DNA of 64,000 nucleotides from Micrasema longulum (GCA_022494885.1 JAGVSM010003728.1:1-64000), one strand, 5' to 3'; positions 22,240-34,104 are shown, counted from the first letter of the stretch. Translations and numbers: made by a program. Notes: a model not told the origin generated them from the sequence alone.

Positions 22240-22990
22240 TTTGAAAGTGAATTAGTCAATTTAATAAACAAAATACGCGTTTTTAGCACCCAAATTACAG
22301 ATATTTTATTCAGTAAACTTAAGCTTACAAAATCTCCAATGGTAACTAAGCTCATTACAAATAAATCCTTACATAACAATCCTGATTTAAAGATTGGAAA
22401 CTCATTACGAATTCAAAAGATCGTATCTTGAGTTATTTAGTGCCGTAAGAACAAATGTTAAATCGCAAATCGGGTTGACAAAGGTAGGAATCATTAATTA
22501 AAATAGAATCGCAGTACTCAAAACAACAAGATAAGAAATGATAACTTAAACTGTTTACTTTAAAGGGGACGGGTAGAAAGAATGCGTAAAAAATTGTCTT
22601 ACTTGTGAAACAGTTATTAAAATAATTAAAATAAAAGATGGTATGTCAAGAAGTATGATATATTACTTTTCCATTTTTGAAGATGTAGAATTTGTCTTGT
22701 TTGGAGATGACAAAAAAATATATCAAGAACTATCGAATGTAAATGATTTTCAAAAATTTCAGTTTAAATTAAATAAACTGAATGGTTGGTGCATACAAAA
22801 TAAATTATTTTTGAATGTTAGTTGGTGCATACCAATTACTTTCTGTCGAAAAATAAACCCCTATTATGTTTGAATACACTATAAATGACATATTGCTTAA
22901 AGGGGTAGCGAAATAAGTAATCTGGGTATAGGTGTTTGATGTAAAACTAAATTTTGTTAACCATATTAACAACATATTATAGTTATTTAT
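22240..22990 (+). mobile_element. Jockey/R1-like LINE reverse transcriptase fragment
   Basis: The open frame at 22643-22873 reads FEDVEFVLFGDDKKIYQELS, then FQFKLNKLNGWCIQNKLFLN and PITFCRKINP. This is the reverse transcriptase palm, with the usual ADD box changed to GDD, followed by the W-C-x(3)-N-K-L-x-LN motif. SEISNLGIG after a stop and FVNHINN near 22960 continue the fold. Upstream 22240-22480 may be the linker to the domain. Stops show it is dead. Confidence 0.8.
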
Positions 22991-23164
22991 TTATTAGAAC
23001 TCATATTATTTTCAATATACGAGTAAACTAGAAAAAAAAAAAATTATGGGATATAAAAAGAAAAACAGAAAATAATAATGCATTAATACTAATTAAAATA
23101 GAATGCCGTTTTTACACTGGTTCAAAAAAGTTCTTTAAATTTACTTTTAATTTATTTTAGATAT

Positions 23165-23475
23165 TTATTTATTTTTATTTTTTCTCTTACAAACTATAAT
23201 TAATAATAAAAATAATGTGACCTCACTGGGGTTCCCCATGCCGAGGACACTTAACAATATACTTTTAATATATATTAGTTTTAAAAGATTTTAGTTCATC
23301 GGGGAGGTTATTGTAATTTTTTATTCCTTTGAAGACAAAGCTATTTTGACCATGACTTGTGTAGCATTTAGGGATTAAAATTTTATTTGGAATTTGAATG
23401 ACATATTCATCTCAAATTCTTTTAGTTTTTTTTGTTTGTTAATTTGTAAAATGGAATTTATTTTATAAATAGTGT
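23165..23475 (-). mobile_element. LINE 3' end and C-terminus, minus strand
   Basis: On the minus strand, between about 23440 and 23280, frames give IPKCYTSHGQNSFVFKGIKN then YNNLPDELKSFKT, the usual C-terminal motif of Jockey/R1-like LINEs (K-x-YN-x-LP-x-E-(L/I)). A T-rich 3' end lies at 23160-23200. Confidence 0.65.
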
Positions 23476-24077
23476 CTACTGTATGAACTTTAAATATTTT
23501 ATATAGTATTTCCGTATTGAACGTTGAAGGTTACTTTCAAATAAAATAAATATTATCTTATTTTGTCAACAAATACTCAGTCATTTTAAACATGGTATGT
23601 CATATCTGTTAAACGATGGCTAAAAATACCATGTACATCAAATATATCTCGTTTTGCCGTCTTAGTTTTAGATAGATAGTTAAACATGATACATTTTCAG
23701 AGAAGTTTTTTGTCTCAAAAGCATTTTATGTGAACATGCTACTCTGAAAAAAAATCACGGACACTAAAATTACGCTTGAAAACCGAAATTCTGATTTTTC
23801 CGAGCCAATCAAACTTTAAAATTGCGCTCCTACAAAATGTATAAAAAGTGACGTATTGTGATACTAAGCCAACTGTTGCAATTCATAATTAAGGGGTTAA
23901 ATTAGTTGAAAACTGGAATAAAATTTACCCAAAACTTTTATTCATACGAGACTACACATAAAAAAAAAGATTTTACTACCGATTTACTTATTTCACGAGC
24001 GTTAAAAACGTTACAATCAGTTACATGAATGAATAAAAGCCATGAAATATTTCATATCAATAAAAACAATGTTATTT

Positions 24078-24262
24078 CGCCTCCGTGGTGTAGTGGTCAA
24101 GACGCTTGACTCACGCACGGAAGGTTCCGGGTTCGATTCCCGGTGAGAACACAAAAATTAAAAATGTGATTTTTCTCAAGCCTGGGTGCTCTGTGATGTA
24201 ATTCACCACTGTAACTAGGCCTCCTGGCCTGTTGTGGTGCAAAAAAAAATGTAAAAAAAAAA
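24078..24262 (+). mobile_element. tRNA-derived SINE, family C, full length
   Basis: The head has A box TGGTGTAGTGG and B box GGTTCGATTCC (CCGGGTTCGATTCCCGGTGA). The body CAAGCCTGGGTGCTCTGTGA and CACCACTGTAACTAGGCC leads to the end CTGTTGTGGTGC and poly-A. A detached copy of the same end is at 34679-34760. The tRNA-like part keeps a good T-arm but no sensible anticodon arm. Confidence 0.85.
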
Positions 24263-24639
24263 AGAACTATTAATGTAACGCATAAATAAAAAAAAGGTTT
24301 TTTTACATTTATTATTTTGGTATTATTCAAATATGAAGCATTTACTTTGCGGTCAAACATTTTAATTGCCAACAAATGAAAAAATATATGTTAGGCTTCT
24401 AATTAAATAAAACAATATTTGTAACGTAAAAACAATTACAATTATTTGTAGAGCAAGAAAATTTCTTTCGAATAGCGTATAACTTTCACCATTTCGAATT
24501 TCTTTCAGTGCTTTTTTTTATTAAGTAAAAAACGGACTCAACTTATGTTAACACCTAATATATATGTACAAGTACTTGGTCAGTACCATGTGAAAGAACT
24601 GGTACAAGGGTACTCGTAAAGTTTTGATTTTGACCAAAC

Positions 24640-25345
24640 AAATTTAAATTTGAACTGCAGATTGAACAAGCGCTATGCTAGAATGAACTTTTCCGAAACT
24701 TCTATATGTAGGTTCTGCAGTGCAGATAATGAAACACCCATACACATTATATGTGAATGTGATGCTTTCCATCATAAAAGGAGCCTCATCCTCGAGGGAT
24801 CACTAGTCCTAACCTGGGGATATTTAAGAGCTCCGTCCCTACCCAATAACCTGATACTTTATGGATCTGGGCTTGGAGGAGGAGATTTAGCAAAATGTAA
24901 ACTCTCGCCTTCCACACCAGTAGCCAGGCCAACAAATTGCCGAATACTCTTCTAGTGGAACGGAAGGCCTGTTGACTATAGTCAACAAGCCGGCTTCTTC
25001 TGAAAGGTTTTAAGTGGTTTCTATTCCACATGAGCAAAAACTGAGGTGTTCCTGATTGGCCCATTCTAGAATATCCTTCCTGATCCCAAAAACTAAGCTA
25101 AAATTTAACGTTATTTAATCGCAGAATTATCCTCTTTTTGAAATATTAACCGTGTATATTATAAGCAAGGTAAAAATTAATGCAAGTTTTTTATAAAAAA
25201 AATAGTAGCCAGGCTCTTTGTAGACCTTGGCTTGGGGGGCGAGAACTATTCCCGGAAACCAGTCACAATAGATCTTCACAGGTCGCAGTGACGTCAAGAG
25301 TTTGCGTAGCACTGATCCCCACCACTTAGAATAAGAATATATGTA
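24640..25345 (+). mobile_element. LINE with C-terminal Cys-His knuckle (copy 1), interrupted
   Basis: The frame reads LNKRYARMNFSETSICRFCS then DNETPIHIICEC, the CxxC-x(7-9)-H-x(4)-C knuckle at the end of I/Jockey/R1-related non-LTR ORF2 proteins. HHKRSLILEGSLV follows. Homology with 49330-49735 runs to GTAGCCAGGC at 24920, stops, and resumes at 25205 (CAGGCTCTTTGTAGACC, CACAATAGATCTTCACAGG). The gap is a separate 274-bp insertion. Confidence 0.85.
24930..25203. mobile_element. 274-bp insertion with 11-bp target duplication in the LINE
   Basis: AGTAGCCAGGC stands at 24919-24929 and again at 25204-25214, exactly where LINE homology breaks and resumes. The inserted sequence starts CAACAAATTGCCGAATACTC, ends in A-rich AAAAAAAAT and has no recognised coding part. 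The length, A-rich end and duplication fit a SINE or truncated retroelement. Confidence 0.7.
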
Positions 25346-26100
25346 GACTTTTTTAAGTAATCAATGTTGGAATTATTTTTGTATTTTATACTCAATATAT
25401 GAAACAATTATAATTTCGATTGTTCTTATTTTCTTGTAATACAATTAATACAATAACGTTTTCACAGATAAAATTTGGTTTCAAGGTGATTTAAAAAAAA
25501 GTTTTTTCCCCTTTGAGTATGGCTCGGCATATTTTTAGAACCGTCTTTTTTATCTCTCTGATACCTGTAATATTGGATGGTGGGAGTTATTTTTAAAGTG
25601 CTCTCAATTTCCAATTTACAAAAAAGAATACTTTTATGATGAATTTTGACAATTCACGCCAAAGTACAGTTTTACTGCCATAATAAATAATGAACATTAC
25701 AAATTGACAGTCATTCCCAAAGCCGCTCATAAACTTTAGTCATGTCTTATTTATCTATATTCGTTGTTTTTTATCTAATCCCAAAAGGCTTAAACTTTCA
25801 ACAGCCTGTGCTAAAAAAATCCTTTGGAGACGATGCTGTAACGTCGTGTTACATTAAGCAAACGATGGAACATTGTGAAGTACGGAATTTGAAAAAAAAA
25901 TAAAGAATTATTCTGTTTAATAATTATTTTTCCTTAATTTATAAAAATATTAAAATAATGAAGATCTGTTATGGCTAAATAAATTTTAATCATTATGACG
26001 CTGGTCTTAGAACCAGCGTACACCCCGGCCTGCAAATAAACGGCTGATTTGAACGAAAGAGAAAAACACACACAACTTATGTTTTTCTTATCTTATGCAT
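25346..26100. other. A+T-rich intronic stretch, no gene seen
   Basis: No coding, RNA or repeat feature was recognised up to the hAT-like insertion at 26109. Confidence 0.45.
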
Positions 26101-26108
26101 GGTACATG

Positions 26109-27354
26109 CAGTAGCGTGCCTAGGGTTTACGAGTAAGGCAAGCCCATATATATATTTTTAAATCCACATGTGGTGTAATTCCCTGACGGCCTCATAGTTT
26201 AGTGGTCAGCGCATTTGCCTACCATGCAAAAGGTCTCGGGTTCGATTCCCGACATGGTTGATTTGAAATATTTATTTAAAAAGGTGTTTTTACACTAGAA
26301 TGTGTCATAGTCCCTGGACTGGTACTTGAAGCGTAAGACTGATCATCTTACCTTCATGTAGCAAAAAATATTAAGATATACCTACTGCGATTGCAGTGCT
26401 CTATGCACCATTAGGTGCGGAAAAGGAATGATGATGAATTCACTTTTGTGAAAACATGATGTATGCTTTCTTTACTACAGTTGTACAGTCTACAAAGCAT
26501 CCAAAAGGTATATTATGATGAATAACAATATTTTATGAAAATATGCATAGGATAATCTTTCTGAGTTCGTTTAAATAAACGAAATAAAGAAAACACAATA
26601 TTATTTTATATAAAGTAATTCCTCAGATATCAACCATTACCAATAAGTAACATTAATAAAATATAGCATGCGTAGAGTAGAATAATAGTCATCGGAACCC
26701 ATAGATACATAAATATAATAAAGATAAATTATAATTGATATAGAATATTGGAAAAGAAAAGGATAGTAGATAGGCAAATAAAAAAGAAACGTCGGCCATC
26801 TCCGAATTTTTTTTATATATGACGTTTGCACAAAATGAAGTAAATTATCATAAATCTTAACCAGTACGGGTCTTTGATCAATGAAGATAAAAATAACCGT
26901 TTAAAATTATCAAATTCTGCAAAAAAGAGCATAATAAACAATCGTAAAGTTAGTTCGATACGAAATACAAGATACGCTCTCTGCCAACTTTACCTTAAAG
27001 AAGCTGGCTTCAGATTCCCATATAAAACTCAACATATACAGACAAACATTTTATGAGTTAACTGTTTGTTTACATGCGAATTGCACCGTGAAATAAGCCT
27101 CATAAGAACCCCACGTGCGAGAGCGAGATAAGAATGTCGTTCGCGCACACGGATTTCATACGGTTCGGATCTCGGGATGCGTACAATATAATCTGTGACA
27201 GTACTAACGTCGAACAGATCTCTAATTCTCATTTGGCGCGAAATTTAAACAACGAAATGAATTATTTTTAAGCGTTTGGTCCAGATTTGGTAATTTTGAA
27301 ATAAAATTAATAGGCAAGCCCGGCTTATGGGCTTCTATGGAAATACCGCCACTG
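26109..27354. mobile_element. Non-autonomous hAT-like DNA transposon, 8-bp target duplication
   Basis: The insertion is bounded by GGTACATG at 26101-26108 and 27355-27362, an 8-bp duplication as made by hAT transposases. Ends are CAGTAGCG at the left and CGCCACTG at the right (CAGTGGCG when inverted; 7 of 8 match), with subterminal inverted GGCAAGCCC at 26143 and GGCAAGCCCGG at 27312. Length is 1246 bp. No transposase was recognised: the interior holds a family B SINE and open frames without known motifs. It must have depended on an autonomous relative. Confidence 0.8.
26185..26438 (+). mobile_element. tRNA-derived SINE, family B, full length, inside the hAT element
   Basis: Head with A box TAGTTTAGTGGTCAGCGC and B box GGTTCGATTCC. 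The body includes TCATAGTCCCTGGACTGG and AAGCGTAAGACTGATCATC, and the end is CTATGCACCATTAGGTGCGG, AAAAGGAATGATGATGA. This is the best plus-strand copy of the commonest SINE in the window. Being intact and nested, it is younger than the hAT insertion. Confidence 0.88.
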
Positions 27355-27837
27355 GGTACATGTATCTATCTTGTTATCTGGATGGTGTTGTCTCTTTCAC
27401 TCAAACCGGCCACAGATTAACGTCTCTGTTTTCCTTGTTATGAACTCTATTATCGCGCTCTTTTTTATGTAGTAAAATAGATACATTGTTGTATTGGCAT
27501 CATTTTTATTCGTTAAATTATTATTTGAATAGCAAGGCTAAATATTTTTATATTAAAATCTTGCAAATTCAAACAGATGACACTTTCCAAATCCGGTGTG
27601 AAAATGTCTATTTGAAGAATTCAAAAAAATACAGCATCATAATTGAAAAAAAATAAGAGAGACATATCAAGTATTGGATTCTATGTAAACTCACGTTTTA
27701 ACATAGCATAGTTAACTTATTGATCGATTTAGAAAATCACCGCAAAAGAATTTCATATAATCGCCTTGAATTTAGGTAATATTGCTGATTTGAGGCTTAA
27801 TTCAATATATTTTATTGCCAGATGTTTGTAAGTTTTT

Positions 27838-28054
27838 ATATAAACACTTATTGACTTTTTTATGTTTCCCGGGTTAAAGACATATCCGTCTCTTCGTCGG
27901 GACACTAATTACAGTTACACGCAAATCCCATTATACAGCTTCGTTGCCATAGTAGTTGAACAAAAATATAAAACGACGTGCTGATAGAACACATGCTATA
28001 TTATAATAACAGAAACCAGTAGATACAAAAAAGTCGGTAAGTATGTGGTTATAT
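27838..28054. mobile_element. Inverted-arm element with hammerhead-like core (diverged)
   Basis: Ends ATATAAACACTTATTGAC and GTCGGTAAGTATGTGGTTATAT are inverted copies of the termini at 3435 and 21253. The left arm carries, on the minus strand, CCGACGAAGAGACGGATATG then TCTTTAACCCGGG, a decayed hammerhead-like core. The right arm has lost it, apart from AAACCAGTAGATAC. Confidence 0.55.
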
Positions 28055-28102
28055 ACAAATATTCACTAACATTTTGATCTCAATGCTTATTCTTTATACG
28101 TC

Positions 28103-28360
28103 CAACATCATCATTCCCCTTTCTGCACCTAATGGTGCATAGGACATTGCATTGATACACCAACCGCAGCGTATTTTGATGATTTTTATTACTTGAAGGT
28201 ATCAGTCATTTGCTTAAGGTGCGGATATAGGGACTACGAAATATTCTAGCGTAAAAACTCATTTCTAAATAAATATTTCAAATCAACCGTATCGGGAATC
28301 GAAACCAAGACCTCTTGAATGGTTTGCAAACGCGCTGACCATTACACCACGATGTCGACT
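28103..28360 (-). mobile_element. tRNA-derived SINE, family B, full length, minus strand
   Basis: Starts with the inverted 3' end (ATCATCATTCCCC, CACCTAATGGTGCATAGGAC) and finishes with the inverted head (GGGAATCGAAACCAAGACC, GCGCTGACCATTACACCACG). It is diverged from 26185 but covers the whole consensus. Confidence 0.85.
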
Positions 28361-28464
28361 TTACATGTTTTTTGTTTTTTTATAGTTTATTATTTACTTA
28401 TACTGAACTCCCCCCTAAAGTTGTGCGACTTGGAGTGAGCATATGATGCAGTCCTTTTTGAAAA

Positions 28465-29232
28465 GTTTGTTGGTTTTTTTAAAGAAAACTGCAGGAAAAC
28501 TCAACTTGTCTGGGTCTTAATATTAATACAAAAAAGACTCAGATTATGTGCAACAAATCCTGTCCTGACCCTGATCAGCCTCTCCATAATAATGGGCAAA
28601 GGATTGAGATAGTTGACAGCCTTAAATACTTGGGAGTACACATAACTGAGGATGGAAGCATGCATAAAGAACTCGCAACCCGCTTAGGAATTGCTGGAGC
28701 AACTTTTAAAATTATGCGTGTTGTCTGGAACTCTAGTCTATACTCGGTCAAAACGAAATGCCGATTACTCAACTCTTGTATAATGCCAGTTCTTCTATAA
28801 GGGTGCGAATCTTGGCACCTTACCAAAGCTCAAAACAGCAAACTTCTGAGTTTTGAGAGTAAGTGCTTGAGAAGAATATTAGGTATAAGGTGGTTCGATT
28901 TTATTACTAATATTGAAGTCCGAGAACGGACGCAGTAGCCTCCTACAACGAGCGTCTTGAGGATGCGGCGGCGGACCTGGCTTGGACACGTGCTGCGCAT
29001 GCCTCGGGAGAACCTAAACCAAAGTTGCCTCTTCTTTAAACCTGCGGGATCACGCCGTCCTGGAAGGCCGTCGATGACGATCTTCAGACTTTATTCAGCG
29101 GAATTAAGCGACGCTTGATTGACATGGGAGGAAACAGGAGTGTTGGCTGGCGATAGGGTCTCCTGGAGGCAACTGGTGATGTCCACATGCTCCACTCAGG
29201 AGCGGATGTGGAAAAGAAGAAGAAGATATACT
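28465..29232 (+). mobile_element. RTE-like LINE, thumb and C-terminus with GAA tail (copy 1)
   Basis: Frames read KTQIMCNKSCPDPDQPLHNN, then SLKYLGVHITEDGSMHKELA, NSCIMPVLL (stop) GCESWHLTKAQ and LRRILGIRWFDFIT. After a frame change come RTWLGHVLRMPRENLNQS and PAGSRRPGRPSMTIFRLYSA. This is the RTE-like post-palm region. It ends GCGGATGTGGAAAAGAAGAA. 41715-41997 is a second copy of the last third. Stops and at least one frameshift are present. Confidence 0.85.
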
Positions 29233-29234
29233 CA

Positions 29235-30185
29235 GTGCTGAGACTAGTTTACTCGGGGCTAGTTGAGTCAATAATTCAATATGGATTAAAATATGGGGCA
29301 TATGCTTCAAGTCTTATTTCGACAGAGCCTTAAACCTACTAGTACAAATTTTAAAAGCCGTCGTACCAGTAGAAAAAAATATTGAAACAAAAGCCAATAA
29401 TAACGTTTTATTTAAATACGTTAACGTTTTGCCTATTAATTAACAAACAGTGTCGGTATAAGATACTGACAGATCATCCCCTCGACTGCAGTTTTAAATT
29501 CAATCTAACCAACCAGATCGTGACCAGACAAATATTGGCACAGCAGCTGACGGTGCCTTGACAAAAAACTACTATGGAGATAGAACAATTGGGATTGTAG
29601 TACCAACACTGTTTAACTTAATACCTAGTGAAAATCGAGAGGAGAAAAACTTAAACATATATTATCTTTAAATACGGAAAAGACAAAAATCATCCCGTTT
29701 TTTATTGACTAAACAAATTTAGATTCAGTAGTTAAAATAATTACTCACACAAGCAACTGCAACAAAACTAAATGTGATCTGACGTGTTCAGTACTTGATA
29801 CAACAGATAAAATTAAATATCTTGGTGTGTACATAGACCAAAACTCTCAAATACCATATTAGTGAACTAGTTAAACGCATTAGAAAATGTACAAACATAT
29901 TTATTAGATTAAGGAATATTTTAAAAATCAAAAATTTAATTGTACAATCTTTGTTTCAGTATGATATTGTTGGATGGTGGTGGTGCATATGAGAATATAT
30001 GAAACCCTATTTAAATGGTACAAAGATTAATTATTAAAGTTATTTTACAGAAACCCTCAACATTCAATACGGAAAGTCTATATAAATGATTTAAAGTTCA
30101 TATAGCAGACAATGTTTATAAAATAAATTCCATTAAACAAATAAGTAAATTTAAAGAAATTTTCTGAACAAGTGTTAAAACTGTA
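29235..30185 (+). mobile_element. Jockey/R1-like LINE pieces
   Basis: Near 29240 a frame reads LRLVYSGLVESIIQYGLKYG. Around 29570-29660 broken frames give YGDRTIGIVVPTLFNLIPSE. From 29760 come DKIKYLGVYIDQNSQ, LRNILKIKN, IIKVILQKPSTFNTESLY and KVHIADNVYKIN. These are reverse transcriptase thumb and C-terminal motifs, in an order suggesting two overlapping decayed copies. All frames are short and interrupted. Confidence 0.7.
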
Positions 30186-30837
30186 TTAAATTTTTAATTA
30201 ATATGAATTAAATATTATTTTTTGTTTTTCTATATATATTCTTTGATTTTATTTTTTTTCTCGTGTACTCGTATATTCAAAATTATATAAACTCTAGTAA
30301 ATAAACAACTAAAACAGTGTAAGTCAGTCTCCAAGCACAAAAATTATTCTTTTTTTGGAGAGTTACAGTTATTACATTTACTTGTAGGATAAAAAAATAA
30401 AATAATAATAATAATAAAATTTATAAAAAACATTTTTAAAAAACGCGAAAATTCAACTGCACATAGGACTAATTACACCTTACTAAATCGGTAAAATCGA
30501 GGTTTCGCTGTCTCTGCTGTTCTTTTCTGCACCCCTAAACTGAAACGATTTTATTTTTTAAAGTAAAAAAATGAAATATTCTGTACTGGTACTTTTTTTA
30601 TTATTTAACATATTTGTCTACTGTACTTCCGAAGATGGCAGATAAAACTGTGTGCTTTTTTACTTTTTAAAATGTCCTAGCTCCCATAGTAAACAATTGA
30701 TAAACAAAGCGAAACAATGGAGACAGGCGGTTAATAAATATTTATAGTGTGTTTAAAATCACTACTCTAGTGCCATAATCTAGGGACAAAATACGTATTA
30801 CGTTTGTGAGAAGAAAAGCCAGACCACTTTTCCTCTT
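30186..30837. other. A+T-rich intronic stretch, no gene seen
   Basis: Contains an AATAATAAT run near 30403-30415 and nothing else recognisable. Confidence 0.45.
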
Positions 30838-31014
30838 TATTGTAAATATATTTTACACTACAACATTTCATAGTCCCTGGGCAGGCGGACAACTGAAGCG
30901 TAAGTTTGAAGATTATACCTATATGAATAAAAAAATGATCAAAAAACGCTGTGGTCAGTGAAGCATGACAGTGTTCTATGCATCATTAATTAGATGCGAA
31001 AAGGAATCGGTGAT
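30838..31014 (+). mobile_element. SINE family B, 5'-truncated
   Basis: CATTTCATAGTCCCTGGGC, GAAGCGTAAGTTTGAAGATT and GTTCTATGCATCATTAATTA with GATGCGAAAAGGAATCGGTG follow the family B body and end. The head is missing. Confidence 0.7.
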
Positions 31015-31439
31015 GTTGGTTTTTTACTTTTTTCAAGAGGAGGTTATTTAGGTTTTAAATAGTATCCTTTTTTCACTTGTTAGCGAAAGTTTAATTTAAA
31101 ATGTGAAATTTTAAAGCCTCAAGTCTTTAATAACAAACATAATTAAATTCTTTTATCAGTAAGAAATCTTTTGGTCTACCTCTTGGGATATTCCATTAAT
31201 ATTTATGAAGAATGCTAAACTTAAAAAAAATACTATTTTTATAAGGGATCATGTTTGATTCCTTAAATTAATTTTAATATTTCATTTAAAAAGGTTCTGC
31301 TATAAATAAATTTAGCGGGTATTAAACCTAGAGTGTCAGATATTAACCTTTTATAAAAGGCTTTTAGCACTTTTTGTACAAAAATGCGGATTAATTTTAA
31401 ATAACTCCATTTAATTTGTTCTTAAATATATGAATTTCG

Positions 31440-31645
31440 TTATCAATCTCCTTTTGGCACCTAGTGATGATAGGGCACTGCATATGCAAAATTAAATACG
31501 GCGTATTTCGGTTATCTGTTACATAAAGATAGGTACTTCTAAAATCGTCACAATGTTTTTCTACGTCCGCTTTGCCAGGAATTGAACCCAGAACCTCAAA
31601 AATGGAAGGTAATCATACCAACCACTTTCAAACGACGCGGAATCG
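31440..31645 (-). mobile_element. SINE family B, diverged, minus strand
   Basis: TTGGCACCTAGTGATGATAG, then GGGCACTGCATATGC. GGAATTGAACCCAGAACCTC is the inverted B box. The A-box side has drifted. Confidence 0.55.
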
Positions 31646-31649
31646 TCTT

Positions 31650-32100
31650 CAATTGGTTTCCTTATTCAGAGTGAAGGACAGGAGAGCAGTCATCGAGTCG
31701 TAATACTCATGTTGGAGAGGGGTCAGAAAAAAATCTGTGGTATTTCTACATGAAGGAGTATGGCCGTCATTCGTGACTATTTTACTGTATTCCTCTTAGG
31801 TATGCTTAGGACCAACAGTTTCCAACTTAGAAAGGATGAGTTTGCACTTACCTATTTTTTTAGACTGATAAGAGATTTTATCGGGAACTCGGGCATTTTA
31901 GAGAGTTTCAATTTTTTTGTTCCGGATGGTTATCTCCAACAGCTTCATCATATTTTGTTTTAACTCTCGGCTTCTAAAACCAACTTTCCTCTGATTTTGC
32001 CGATTGGAAGCGCAGTCAGGCAGCTGAATATTTTTGCATTGGAGATCGACATTTTTCACACCAGTGAAACTATACTTTAGAGGCAAATACTCTTGCTATT
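31650..32100. other. Intronic stretch with unrecognised open frames
   Basis: Slightly richer in G+C than its surroundings, with overlapping frames of 60-70 codons on both strands (31760-31963 +, 31898-32086 -). No domain was recognised. It may be a transposon remnant. Confidence 0.3.
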
Positions 32101-32519
32101 AAAAAGTATTATACCTTAAAAATATGTAAGCATTGCTTAAGCGTTCCTGGTTCGATGTTTTGTCCCATAAAAACTTAACTTTTCAATGCCCAATGAAATT
32201 ATTTAATATTAGATCTGACTGACATAAAAAAAAATAAATCTTGTCATATACATGATCATATTCGTTTTTGTATTATAAAAAACGAATGCATGCATTATTT
32301 ATCATTTTCTAAAGTAAAAACATTTCAACTGTTGTGTAGATTTGATTATTCACTCTTTTCACAAAAGTGCTATTATCTCGGTTCCACTTTTCTATTGCTG
32401 GCTGCTTTCTGCATAATTACGTTTAATTACATGAATAAAAGTGATGCCGATACCACAATAAGTCTGTTTTACTGAGCACAAAAATAGAACTCATAATAAG
32501 GAAGACGATTTTTTGTGTC

Positions 32520-32645
32520 CGGTGTTTGTGTGAAAGAGACAAAAATTAACCAGCCAATGACAGGTTATAAGCCCCGTAAATGCGTAGACTTCTATTTTCC
32601 CTCCTCAAAAATATTCTCCATCTCTTTTGCAATATTTTAATTAGA
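32520..32645 (-). mobile_element. T-family fragment, minus strand
   Basis: CCAGCCAATGACAGGTTATA, AGCCCCGTAAATGCGTAGAC and TCTCTTTTGCAATA are reverse complements of T-family blocks. This partial unit has no inverted tail. Confidence 0.6.
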
Positions 32646-32654
32646 AGAAATTCA

Positions 32655-32840
32655 TTCAATCATTAATTATAATAATATAAATACGTTTATAGTTTTATTC
32701 CACTTTTATTTATTTTTTTACCAGTGACCGGGATTCGTCGTGACCGACATCGTTAGACGAGTATTTTTACTATTATAATTAAAAATGCAGTTCCACCAAA
32801 AAATGTCAGTAGAGTCAGTAGAAAAACTCAATTCATTTAA
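32655..32840 (+). mobile_element. Fragment of the Cys-His-knuckle LINE (copy 2)
   Basis: Aligns with 49070-49255 through TTATAGTTTTATTCCAC, CCAGTGACCGGGATTCGTCG, TGACC and AGTAGAAAAACTCAATT. Too short and interrupted to read as protein. Confidence 0.55.
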
Positions 32841-33768
32841 TCATTCGGTTATTGGCAGCGAGTAGGAGTGCACGCTAATTAAATGACTGGCGTATTTATT
32901 ATTTTTCATTTATTTTGCTCTAACTGGCCAAAAGTATTTAATATTTTTTACAAATATATAACAGTATGTCCCTATCTTATTTTTCAAATTCACAATATTT
33001 TGACTTTTGCTTAAGGAAACACGATGTTACATGGCTTGTAAAGTATTTTTTAAGCACAACTTTTTAAAAGTTAAGTAAATGGTAGCAAAAACTGTATTGA
33101 TTTACTCGTTCAATCCAGTTACAAACACCGGTTTTAATTGCGGTAATTAATATCAATGGATATTATTTTTATAATTTTTTAGAAATATAAAAAGTTAATT
33201 ATTACTTAGAGTATGTGTATGTGTGAGTGTTGCAAATATATTTTTATTGTTTTAAAAATAATTAAAGATGTTTTTACTGTTGAAGCAAAGTTATTTCAAT
33301 AAAATGCATCTCAAACTATTGCGTCAGCCACCCACGGGTTTTTTCCGCCCACGCCAAGGTCCGCCCACAACTCGGAGCCTTAATGTTATATAAAGAGCCT
33401 TTAACCGTAACCTGTCGGATAACAAAAGATGTTTTACTGCTCCTTGACTCCTCGTCTAAATTCCAACTGAAATCCCAGGATAAAGGACATTATTACTTCT
33501 GAGTGTATATAACATTACCATTATTATGTTATTTTCATATTTATAGTATTTAAGGATTACCAAATGGAGATATCAAATCCAAAGTTTATTATTAGATAAA
33601 AAAAGAACGTCAATTTCAATAAATTACCAGCTGTTTTAATTAATATTGTTTACCGGAGACAGAAAACTTTAAAAAATTAATATATTAAAGAATCTAAGGA
33701 AGATGGTTGTTCAAACTCTTTCCATTCAACCCAATGTATTTATTTAAATTAACATGTACATCACAAAC

Positions 33769-34104
33769 TTAAATTAAAGGCGTAAATATTATTAATACAT
33801 AAAAATACATTAAGAGGCTCTTGTTAAAATAATAGGAGAATCGTGCTTCGAAAAAACCTTGGGATACACGAAAAAAATCAAAATCCATGGCAATTTTGTT
33901 CAACATAGCAGTAGCCCTTCCAACAGACATAACCATCAGCAGGTTGGTCCTGTTTATTAGAATATGAAACAATATTTGCTGACGCTGTCTCGGGTATTTA
34001 TCAGAAACATACAAACCAATGCTCAGCACAATCTCTGAATTATCTACCATACCGCGCAACAATCGATAAAAATGCGTAGTCTCTATACCGTTGTTGCCAA
34101 GTAT
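33769..34104 (-). pseudogene. Unrecognised minus-strand open frame, about 110 codons
   Basis: Following a stop near 34105, the minus strand is open through LTILGNNGIETTHFYRLLRG, IVLSIGLYVSDKYPRQRQQI, NLLMVMSVGRATAMLNKIAM and FFRVSQGFFEARFSYYF to 33769. The composition is protein-like (mixed charged and hydrophobic residues, no low complexity), unlike most frames in this A+T-rich window, and a start codon is not obvious. No family was recognised. It could be an exon of a nested gene, a processed pseudogene or a transposon fragment. Confidence 0.3.
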
